In this document: piece by piece, positions 43,265-50,224 of the stretch
Position numbering within the stretch: the stretch's first letter is position 1
Layout of the letters: the number at the start of each line of letters is the position of its first letter
Assembly: GCF_000716595.1 (NCBI RefSeq)
Contig: NZ_JNXC01000037.1
Span: 62,001 to 126,000 of the forward strand
DNA: 64,000 nt
Direction: 5' to 3'
Source: Saccharothrix sp. NRRL B-16314
GTDB lineage: Bacteria; Actinomycetota; Actinomycetes; Mycobacteriales; Pseudonocardiaceae
Notes under the pieces: model-generated
Database searches by the model: none
The model's input: only the letters and a program-made list of their open reading frames with translations
What the model was told of the DNA's origin: nothing
Program-made: the position numbers and the translations under genes

Positions 43265-43480
43265 GACGCCCGTGAGCCGTCGGCAGTCGGCCTGGCTGCC
43301 GGCCGGGCGGTGGTCAGTCGTTGGCGACTGTGGTTCGCCATCGGTCAGTCGGCCTCGGCTCAGCCAGCGTCGGTCACACTGCGGCGGCAGTCGGCGGTCG
43401 GTCAGGGTCGGCGGTCAGTCGGCGTCGGCGGTCAGTCGGCGTCGGTCGGCGTCGGCGGCGGGTCGGCGGTGGTCAGTCGT
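43265..43480. repeat. Low-complexity GTCGG/CAGTCGGC tract
   Basis: About 200 nt between convergent genes are built of variants of GGTCAGTCGGCGTCGGC, including near-identical copies around 43410-43440. It has no consistent frame and is probably non-coding. Confidence 0.7.
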
Positions 43481-44642
43481 TGGCGCGGAGGACGCGGAGG
43501 ACGTTGCGGCCGGCCAGCTTGGCGCAGTCGTCCTCGCTCCAACCCCGGTCCAGCAGCGCCCCGACCAGGCTCGGGTAACAGGACACGTCCTCCAGCCCTT
43601 CCGGCAGGCTCCGCGTCCCGTCGTAGTCGCCGCCCAGCCCGATGTGGTCGATCCCGGCCACCTCGCGCGCGTGCTCCAAGTGCTCGACCACGTCGTCCAT
43701 CGTCACCCTGGGTGTCGGGCCGGCGTCCGGCCAGGAGTCGATGAAGCGGTGCCGGGCGTCGAGGTCGTTGTGGCTCTCCCCCGCCGCGGCCATCGCGTCC
43801 TTGAGCCGGGCGTCCCACTCGACGTACGGCTGGGACACGAAGTGCGGCACGAACGTCACCATGCACACGCCGTCGTTGTCCCTGAGCCGCCCCAGCACGT
43901 CGTCCGGCACGTTGCGCGGGTGGTCGGCGACCGCCCGGCACGACGAGTGGCTGAACACGACCGGCCGGGTGGACACGTCCAGCGCGTCCCGCATGGTCGA
44001 CGCCGCCACGTGCGACAGGTCGACCAGCATCCCGATCCGGTTCATCTCGCGCACCACGTCCCGCCCGAAGTCGGACAGCCCGCCGTGCACCGGCTCGTCG
44101 GTCGCCGAATCCGCCCACGGCGTGTTCTCGTTGTGAGTGAGGGTCATGTACCGCACCCCCAGCCGCCGCAGGGCGCGCAGCACGTCCAACGAGCCGTTGA
44201 TGCTGTGTCCGCCCTCCGCGCCGATCAACGACGCTATCCGCCCGTCCCGGAACGCCCGTTCGGCCTCGTCCGCCGTGGTCGCGATGGCCAGGTGCTCCGG
44301 GTAGCGCGCGGCGAGGGAGTGGACCAGCTCCACTTGCTCCACGACGGCGGTGACCGCTGCGTCGCCCGCCAGTCGGCAGGGGACCCAGACGGACCAGAAC
44401 TGCATCCCCAACCGGCCGTCGCGTGCCCGCACCAGGTCCGTCTGCAACGCCGGCTGCCGCGTCGTCAGGTCGACGACCGAGACGGCGGCGGCGAGGTCGC
44501 CCGGTGTTGACTTTTCACCGATTTGCCCCTCGGTGACCAGATCGCGCAGGGCCCAGGGCAGGTCGTTGTGCCCGTCTACCAGGGGCACGCGGGCCAGCAG
44601 TTCCTCGGCCCTGGCCCGACCCGTGGTGCTCGCCACCCGCAA
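43473..44642 (-). CDS. Membrane dipeptidase (peptidase M19)
   Basis: 389-residue zinc dipeptidase of the renal-dipeptidase family, cleaving dipeptides, some with a D residue. Metal ligands are seen in [11 protein letters not shown] near residue 22, the Glu of [10 protein letters not shown] near 138, the His of VDLSHVAA near 205 and [15 protein letters not shown] near 228, and GLGGDYDG near 340 closes the site. There is no signal peptide, so the enzyme is probably cytoplasmic despite the family name. It is convergent with the DUF3000 gene and transcribed alone. Confidence 0.92.
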   Translation of the reverse strand: MRVASTTGRARAEELLARVPLVDGHNDLPWALRDLVTEGQIGEKSTPGDLAAAVSVVDLTTRQPALQTDLVRARDGRLGMQFWSVWVPCRLAGDAAVTAVVEQVELVHSLAARYPEHLAIATTADEAERAFRDGRIASLIGAEGGHSINGSLDVLRALRRLGVRYMTLTHNENTPWADSATDEPVHGGLSDFGRDVVREMNRIGMLVDLSHVAASTMRDALDVSTRPVVFSHSSCRAVADHPRNVPDDVLGRLRDNDGVCMVTFVPHFVSQPYVEWDARLKDAMAAAGESHNDLDARHRFIDSWPDAGPTPRVTMDDVVEHLEHAREVAGIDHIGLGGDYDGTRSLPEGLEDVSCYPSLVGALLDRGWSEDDCAKLAGRNVLRVLRAND

Positions 44643-44687
44643 CTCCTAGATGTCGTCGTGAGAACCGCTCGCGTTACGCGCCCTAAC

Positions 44688-44734
44688 GAGTTGTCAGCCG
44701 ATCGTGTGACAACAGGAGCCATCAGTGACAACTC
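44688..44734. promoter_or_regulatory. Repeated TGACAAC half-sites between dipeptidase and response regulator
   Basis: GAGTTGTCA (44688-44696) is the inverse of TGACAAC (44707-44713) and TGACAACTC (44726-44734). The last pairs perfectly with the first as 9-bp arms. The array lies in the divergent promoter region about 155 nt before the response regulator start. Confidence 0.5.
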
Positions 44735-44890
44735 ATTCGGGATAGATACCCGATTGATCGTCCCGTAGACCCGCTTGGGCGGCTACGCTGCCCCAGACGA
44801 CACCACTTTCGGTCGATCAGTGGCGCGGCTGATTGGACGAAAGTCCCGGTGCCGGTCGGGGGGCACGACCGACTCCAGGGAGGTAGTGAC

Positions 44891-45607
44891 GTGGCTGCCG
44901 TCGGCTTAGGTCAGGCCGTTCGTACCACGCCAGCCGGCTCGTTGCCGGCGAACATGGTCCCGCACCCGCGGGAGGAGCTTTTTTCAGTGCTGGTGGTCGA
45001 CGACCACCCACTGCTGAGGGAGGCGATATCGGCTCGGCTCACCCAGATGGGAGCCGGGACAGTGCATGAGGCGGCTTCGGTCGCGGAGGCTCGGGCGCGG
45101 GCACTCGCGACAGGACCGTGCGACCTCGCGATCCTCGATCTGGGTCTGCCGGATGGCACCGGCATCGACCTGGTCACGGAACTCCGTGCCCAGGGCTGGC
45201 CCCGCATCGTGGTGCTCGCGTCCTCCGACGACCCCTACGCGGTCAGGTCGGCCTTCCAGGCGGGCGCTCAGGCGTACCTGCTGAAGTCCGCCTCGCCGAT
45301 GGTGGTCACCGACGGGGTGCGCAGGGTGCTCGATGGTGGCGTTTACGCAGATCCGAGCGTTGCGCCCGTGCTTGCCGCGGGCACGAGGGTGCCGGGCACC
45401 GACAACACGCCGCGGGAGCTGTCCGCGCGTGAGGTCGAGGTCCTCCAGCTGGTCGCCGATGGCCAGAGCAACAAGGAAATCGGCGAAGCGCTCAGCCTTT
45501 CCGCGCTGACGGTGAAGTCTCACCTGTCGCGGATCGGGCGCAAGCTGGGCACCGGGGATCGGGCTCAGATGGTGGCGCTGGCCATGCGTGCCGGCGTGAT
45601 CCGCTGA
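44891..45607 (+). CDS. NarL/LuxR-type response regulator (orphan)
   Basis: 238-residue two-component regulator. The receiver domain (about 30-145) has the acidic pair in LVVDDHPLLREA, phospho-acceptor Asp in LAILDLGLPDG and Lys in AYLLKSASP. A LuxR-type HTH is at about 175-235 (LSAREVEVLQLVADGQSNKEIGEAL ... VKSHLSRIGRKLG). No histidine kinase is near. GTG 44891 follows GGGAGG by 7 nt. About 25 residues precede the receiver domain. Targets are unknown; the TGACAAC array upstream could be its own site. Confidence 0.9.
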   Translation: MAAVGLGQAVRTTPAGSLPANMVPHPREELFSVLVVDDHPLLREAISARLTQMGAGTVHEAASVAEARARALATGPCDLAILDLGLPDGTGIDLVTELRAQGWPRIVVLASSDDPYAVRSAFQAGAQAYLLKSASPMVVTDGVRRVLDGGVYADPSVAPVLAAGTRVPGTDNTPRELSAREVEVLQLVADGQSNKEIGEALSLSALTVKSHLSRIGRKLGTGDRAQMVALAMRAGVIR

Positions 45608-45674
45608 GCAGGTCGGCACACTGAACCGGCCGAACACACCCGCGAGTGGTGCGTTCGTCGTAGGGTCTTCCGCC

Positions 45675-46922
45675 GTGGACGTACCCTCCGACGAGCCAAC
45701 CGAACCAACCGGTGCTGATCCGGTGCCGCTGGTGGAACCCGCTGACGGCGTTCCGCCTGTCGTCGCCGACGCACCGTCGCTCCGGCGTGCCGCTGATGCG
45801 CTCGCCGGAGCGACGGGTCCGGTTGCGGTGGACACCGAGCGAGCCTCGGGATACCGCTACTCGCAACGGGCCTACCTGGTGCAATTGCGCCGGGAAGGCG
45901 CCGGGACCGTGCTGGTCGATCCGATCGCCCTTGGCGGCCGGATAGATCCGCTGGTCGAGGCGCTGGACGGAACTGAGTGGGTGTTGCACGCGGCGTCGCA
46001 AGACCTGCCGTGCCTCGCCGAACTCGGGCTCCGTCCGAGCGCGTTGTTCGACACCGAGCTGGCGGGCAGGCTGGCCGGGTTCGAACGGGTGGCGCTGGGA
46101 ACGCTCGTCGAGCGGCTTTTGGGCTTTCGGTTGGAGAAGGGGCACGGTGCGGCCGACTGGTCGCGCCGCCCCCTTCCCGCCGACTGGCTCAACTACGCCG
46201 CACTCGACGTGGAACTGCTGGTCGAGCTGCGTGACGTGCTCGAACAGGAGCTGAAGCGGCAGGGGAAGCTGGAGTGGGCCCTCGAGGAGTTCGAGGCCGC
46301 CCGCCTGGCACCCCTGCCGCGTCCACGTGCGGAGCCTTGGCGCCGCACGTCGGGCATCCACCGGATCCGCAACCCCCGGCAGCTGGCCGCGGTGCGGGCG
46401 CTGTGGGAGGCGCGGGACGCGCTGGCCCGTGAACGCGACATCGCGCCGGGCCGGGTGCTGCCGGACGCGGCACTGGTCGACGCGGCCGTGCGCGCCCCGG
46501 CGGACGAGGCGACGCTGTCGGCGTTGCCGGTGTTCCGGGGTCGGGCGCAGCGCCGCATGGTCGGCGTGTGGCTGGGCGCGTTGCAACGCGCCGCGGCACT
46601 GCCGAAGTCCGAGCTGCCCGAGCCCTCACAGCAGCACGACGGTCCTCCACCCGCCAACCGGTGGGCGGACAAGGACCCGGCCGCCGCGGCCCGTCTGGCA
46701 GCCGCACGGACGGCTTTGACGGCGGTTGCCGAGGCGAACACCCTGCCGGTGGAGAACCTGCTGTTGCCGGACCTCGTGCGCCGGACGTGCTGGCAGCCGC
46801 CCGAGGACCTCTCGCCCGAGGGCGTGGCCGAGACCCTGCGCGCCGGCGGCGCTCGCAGCTGGCAGATCACCCTCACCGCCGAGGCCTTGTCCAAGGCCCT
46901 GGCCCCACCCCCCACCCCGTGA
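45675..46922 (+). CDS. rnd: Ribonuclease D (DEDD exonuclease with HRDC)
   Basis: 415-residue 3'-5' exoribonuclease that trims tRNA and other small RNA ends. The DEDD exonuclease domain (about 35-205) shows VAVDTERASGYRYSQ (motif I), LHAASQDLPCL (motif II) and NYAALDVELLVEL (motif III). The HRDC domain follows (LAAVRALWEARDALARERD near 240). A C-terminal region of about 100 residues is typical of actinobacterial members. GTG 45675 has TAGGGT 8 nt before it, a likely leaderless promoter. It precedes a block of short direct repeats. Confidence 0.9.
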   Translation: MDVPSDEPTEPTGADPVPLVEPADGVPPVVADAPSLRRAADALAGATGPVAVDTERASGYRYSQRAYLVQLRREGAGTVLVDPIALGGRIDPLVEALDGTEWVLHAASQDLPCLAELGLRPSALFDTELAGRLAGFERVALGTLVERLLGFRLEKGHGAADWSRRPLPADWLNYAALDVELLVELRDVLEQELKRQGKLEWALEEFEAARLAPLPRPRAEPWRRTSGIHRIRNPRQLAAVRALWEARDALARERDIAPGRVLPDAALVDAAVRAPADEATLSALPVFRGRAQRRMVGVWLGALQRAAALPKSELPEPSQQHDGPPPANRWADKDPAAAARLAAARTALTAVAEANTLPVENLLLPDLVRRTCWQPPEDLSPEGVAETLRAGGARSWQITLTAEALSKALAPPPTP

Positions 46923-46995
46923 GTCCTACGTTCACGTCACGTGAGTCCTACGTTCCGAACACGTGAGTCCTACGTTCGGAACACCCGAGTTTAAC
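46921..46995. repeat. Direct repeats GTGAGTCCTACGTTC (three copies plus one diverged)
   Basis: GTGAGTCCTACGTTC occurs at 46920-46934, 46941-46955 and 46962-46976, spaced 21 bp apart, followed by a diverged copy CCGAGTTTAACGCTC at 46984-46998. It sits between the convergent rnd and merR genes. The pattern looks like a dispersed intergenic repeat of actinomycetes. Confidence 0.75.
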
Positions 46996-46997
46996 GC

Positions 46998-47669
46998 TCA
47001 GCACTCCAGGCCCGGTTCGAGGTCGGCACCGTCCGACCTCGAACCGGGGTCTTCCTCCCCTGAGTGACGGGCCGAGAGTTCACGGCGGGCGAGGCGGCGC
47101 ACGGCCGCCACGGCGGCGTCACTCAGGAACGAACGGACCACGACGCCCTCCAGGGCCTCGTCCTTGGACGGCATGCGCAGCACGTACGCCACGTCCAGTT
47201 CCCCCAGGGTCAGGCCCACGCGCGCGTACTCGTCCAACTCCTCCGCGAACTCGGGGTGCCCGATCTCCCGGGCAGTGGCCAGCACTCTCACCAAGGCCTT
47301 GAACGCGGGCGAATTCGGCCTGTGCTGCCAGCCCTGGCGCGCGACGAACTCCTCGCCTTGCCGCTGCGCTACCTCATCGTCGGTCGGCGGCACGACGGGC
47401 GCGATGGCGACCTCGACCGTGCCCATCGACTTGTGCAGCGACTTGTCCGGGTCGTCCAGCGCGGCCAGCACGTCGCGCACCGCCGCGATCGTCATCCCGC
47501 CGACCTCGACCATCGCCCGCACCAGGCGCAGCCTGCGTTCGTGGACCTCGCCGTAGCGGGCCTGGTTGGGGCTGGTCAGCTCACCGGCCGGGAGCAGCCC
47601 TTCCCGCAGGTAGTACTTGATCGTCGGCACCGGCACGCCGGCCGTGCGACTGAGTTCCGCGATGCGCAT
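46998..47669 (-). CDS. MerR family transcriptional regulator
   Basis: 223-residue regulator. The MerR HTH is at the N-terminus (RIAELSRTAGVPVPTIKYYLREGLL), followed by a dimerisation helix and an effector domain of about 140 residues that I cannot assign to a ligand class. It diverges from a membrane protein gene, and the gap holds a nested dyad suited to MerR binding (47703-47746). The last coding bases form a perfect 16-bp hairpin (47011-47048). It probably controls itself and the membrane protein. Confidence 0.88.
   Translation of the reverse strand: MRIAELSRTAGVPVPTIKYYLREGLLPAGELTSPNQARYGEVHERRLRLVRAMVEVGGMTIAAVRDVLAALDDPDKSLHKSMGTVEVAIAPVVPPTDDEVAQRQGEEFVARQGWQHRPNSPAFKALVRVLATAREIGHPEFAEELDEYARVGLTLGELDVAYVLRMPSKDEALEGVVVRSFLSDAAVAAVRRLARRELSARHSGEEDPGSRSDGADLEPGLEC
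47011..47048 (-). terminator. Hairpin inside the 3' end of merR
   Basis: CCCGGTTCGAGGTCGG and CCGACCTCGAACCGGG form a perfect 16-bp stem around CACCGT. It lies within the last 17 codons of the gene and may act as its terminator or shield the mRNA end. Confidence 0.6.
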
Positions 47670-47702
47670 GTGCTCCCTCTTCTCTGAGGACCCCTCCCAG
47701 AA

Positions 47703-47746
47703 ATGGATAGTGCTACTGTCCGACAGTAGACAGCACCGCTATCCAT
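47703..47746. promoter_or_regulatory. Nested dyad operator between merR and membrane protein gene
   Basis: CTACTGTC-C-GACAGTAG (47713-47729) is a perfect inner dyad, flanked by ATGGATAG (47703-47710) and CTATCCAT (47739-47746), an outer 8-bp dyad. The arrangement fits a MerR operator in a divergent promoter. Confidence 0.75.
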
Positions 47747-47761
47747 TCTGGGGAGTCGCTC

Positions 47762-48658
47762 GTGACCCGCATCCTCCGCTGGCACCCACCTCTGGTGCTC
47801 TTCACCTTGCTGATGCTCGCCCTGATCCCGGTCTCCCTGGTCGGGTTGGTCGCGGACGACCGCATCCTGGCCGGGTCGCCGATCTGGTTCAAACCGTTCA
47901 AGTTCGCCGTGTCGCTCGCGCTGTACACGATCACACTGGCCTGGATGTACACGTTCACGACCCGCCTGCGCCGCCTCGCCTGGACGGCGGGCACCGTGGT
48001 CGCGGTCGGCCTGATCATCGAGATGGTGGTCATCGTCGTGCAGGTCGTGCGCGGCACGCAGAGCCACTTCAACTCCACGACACCGTTCGACGGAACCCTG
48101 TTCCGGATCATGGGCGTCACGATCGCCATCGTGTGGGTCATGCACGCGCTGATCGCGCTGGCCCTCACGTTCACCCGGTTCGAGGACCGGGTGGCGGGCC
48201 TGGCGATCCGGCTCGGCCTGGCAGTGGGGCTCGTCGGCCTGGCCCTCGGCTTCCTGATGTCGATGCCGGCCGAGGGCCAGGACCTGAGCGCCGGAATCGT
48301 GGGCGCGCACAGCGTCGGCGTGCCGGACGGCGGCCCGCAGATGGCGTTGACCGGGTGGAGCACCACCGGCGGCGACCTGCGCATCCCGCACTTCGTCGGC
48401 ATCCACGCCCTCCAGGCCATCCCGCTCGTCGTGTTGCTGTTGCGCGGGCGCGCGACCACGAACCTGGTCTGGGGCATCACGATCGGCTACGCCGGCCTGA
48501 CGGCCTTGTTGACGTGGCAGGCACTGCGCGGGCAGCCGCTGCTGCGCCCGGATCTGCTCACCGCGCTGGGCGGGCTGGCCGTGGCAACCTGGACCGTCGC
48601 GGTGGTGGCGAAGTCACTGCGCGAGACCGGCACACCGAAGGACGTCGTGCACGCATAA
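47762..48658 (+). CDS. Polytopic membrane protein of unknown function
   Basis: 298-residue integral membrane protein with about eight hydrophobic helices. The segment AGSPIWFKPFKFAVSLALYT near residue 42, GTQSHFNSTTPFDGTLF near 100, GGDLRIPHFVGIHALQAIPL near 205 and the overall length recall a conserved actinobacterial family without a known role. The His/Asp/Trp residues at helix ends could bind a cofactor. GTG 47762 follows GGGGAGTCGCTC. It is divergent from the MerR gene, so it is the likely regulated target. Confidence 0.75.
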   Translation: MTRILRWHPPLVLFTLLMLALIPVSLVGLVADDRILAGSPIWFKPFKFAVSLALYTITLAWMYTFTTRLRRLAWTAGTVVAVGLIIEMVVIVVQVVRGTQSHFNSTTPFDGTLFRIMGVTIAIVWVMHALIALALTFTRFEDRVAGLAIRLGLAVGLVGLALGFLMSMPAEGQDLSAGIVGAHSVGVPDGGPQMALTGWSTTGGDLRIPHFVGIHALQAIPLVVLLLRGRATTNLVWGITIGYAGLTALLTWQALRGQPLLRPDLLTALGGLAVATWTVAVVAKSLRETGTPKDVVHA

Positions 48659-49003
48659 CCCGCCACGGCCCGGAACACGCCATGATCGCCGTGCCACCAC
48701 TCGTGGCGCATCACGGTCCCGGTCGCCCGCACACCTACCGGCACTGTGGGCGACAATGAGCAGTCCGGACCCGGCACGGCGGAAGCTTTCCCACCACCGC
48801 GTGGGCCCGCTGCCGGCGTTCACGATCACCCCGTCGCCGTTCGGGTTCGGGCTGCTCCCGACCCTCCGCGCGTCCTGTGACCGACCCGACAGGGCGGACA
48901 CGGTGGTTACCGGCCAGTAACAGGGTCTAGAGTTGTGTTACCGATCGGTAGGAGTCGCGCCCAGCCGTTCGGGCGAATCGTCACCACAAGTGGAGGAGAC
49001 GCC
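48659..49003. other. Regulatory intergenic stretch before the fadAB operon
   Basis: 345 nt with no convincing gene. The right half holds a promoter-like TAGAGT (48928-48933) flanked by two dyads, described separately, and GGAGGAG before the thiolase start. The left half shows nothing I can name. Confidence 0.5.
48906..48950. promoter_or_regulatory. Two dyads at the fadA promoter
   Basis: GTTAC-CGGCCA-GTAAC (48906-48921) and TACCGATCGGTA (48939-48950, perfect palindrome) flank TAGAGT (48928-48933), a likely -10 element. They look like sites for a TetR-type fatty-acid regulator, which is not encoded next to this operon. Confidence 0.6.
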
Positions 49004-50224
49004 GTGGCCGCACCAGTAGCGCCGGCACGCGTTCGAAACGTGGTCTTCGTCGACGGCGTGCGCACGCCGTTCGGCAAGGCCGGCCCCAAGGGAATCTTCG
49101 CGGAAACCCGTGCCGACGACCTGGTCGTCAAGGTCATCCGCGAGTTGCTGCGGCGCCACCCCGAGCTGCCACCGGACCGCGTCGACGAGGTGGCCATCGC
49201 CGCCACCACGCAGATCGGCGACCAGGGCCTCACCATCGGCCGCACCGCGGCGCTGCTCGCGGGCCTGCCGAAGTCGGTGCCCGGTTACGCCGTCGACCGC
49301 ATGTGCGCGGGCGCGATGACGGCCGTCACGACGTCGGCCAGCGGCATCGCGTTCGGCGCGTACGACGTGGTCATCGCGGGCGGTGTCGAGCACATGGGCC
49401 GGCACCCGATGGGCGAGGGCGTCGACCCCAACCCGCGGTTCCTGTCCGACAAGATCGTGGACCCGTCCGCGCTCGTCATGGGCTCGACGGCGGAGAACCT
49501 GCACGACCGGTTCCCGGCCATCACCAAGGAGCGAACGGACGCGTTCGCGGCGGCGTCGCAGGCCAAGTACGCCGACGCGGTGAAGAACGGCAAGATCGGC
49601 CCGGAGTTCGTGCCGGTCGCGACCCGGTCCGCCGAGCACGGCTGGGGCCTGGCGACGGCCGACGAGCCGCCGCGTCCCGGCACCACCGTCGAGGACCTGG
49701 CGAAGCTCAAGACGCCGTTCCGCCCGCACGGCCGGGTCACCGCGGGCAACGCCGCGGGCCTGAACGACGGCGCGACCGGCTGCATCCTGGCCGAGGAGGA
49801 GACCGCCCGCGAGCTGGGCCTGCCGATCGGCATGCGCCTGGTGGGCTACTCGTTCCTGGGCGTCGAGCCCGACGTCATGGGCATCGGCCCGGTCCCCGCG
49901 ACGGAGAAGGCCCTGAAGCGCGCGGGCCTGTCCATCGAGGACATCGGCCTCTTCGAGATCAACGAGGCGTTCGCCGTGCAGGTGCTCGCCTTCCTCGACC
50001 ACTTCGGCATCGCCGACGACGACCCGCGGGTCAACCAGTGGGGCGGCGCGATCGCCACCGGCCACCCGCTGGCGTCCTCGGGCGTGCGCCTGATGACCCA
50101 GCTGTCGCGGCAGTTCGCCGAGCGCCCCGACGTGCGCTACGGCATCACCACCATGTGCATCGGCATCGGCATGGGTGGCACCGTTATCTGGGAGAACCCG
50201 CTGTGGAACGGGGAGAACAAGTGA
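49004..50224 (+). CDS. fadA: Acetyl-CoA C-acyltransferase (thiolase)
   Basis: 406-residue thiolase that cleaves 3-ketoacyl-CoA in the last step of beta-oxidation. The active-site Cys is in DRMCAGAMTAV near residue 100, the His in GGAIATGHPLASSG near 355 and the second Cys in TTMCIGIGMGG near 387. GTG 49004 follows GGAGGAGACGCC. The next gene starts in an overlapping GTGA with its stop, so the two subunits of the trifunctional-like complex are cotranslated. Confidence 0.94.
   Translation: MAAPVAPARVRNVVFVDGVRTPFGKAGPKGIFAETRADDLVVKVIRELLRRHPELPPDRVDEVAIAATTQIGDQGLTIGRTAALLAGLPKSVPGYAVDRMCAGAMTAVTTSASGIAFGAYDVVIAGGVEHMGRHPMGEGVDPNPRFLSDKIVDPSALVMGSTAENLHDRFPAITKERTDAFAAASQAKYADAVKNGKIGPEFVPVATRSAEHGWGLATADEPPRPGTTVEDLAKLKTPFRPHGRVTAGNAAGLNDGATGCILAEEETARELGLPIGMRLVGYSFLGVEPDVMGIGPVPATEKALKRAGLSIEDIGLFEINEAFAVQVLAFLDHFGIADDDPRVNQWGGAIATGHPLASSGVRLMTQLSRQFAERPDVRYGITTMCIGIGMGGTVIWENPLWNGENK

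Noticed and set aside
43265..43480. Replication origin or iteron array
   Set aside because: Repeats are irregular low-complexity GTCGG variants without DnaA boxes or an AT-rich segment.
46921..46998. CRISPR array
   Set aside because: Repeats are 15 bp with 6-bp gaps that are themselves alike; there are no spacers of 30 bp or more and no cas genes.
48614..48901. 95-codon minus-strand frame in the gap before fadA
   Set aside because: Overlaps the end of the membrane protein gene, has no start signal, and its composition is Arg/Gly-rich.
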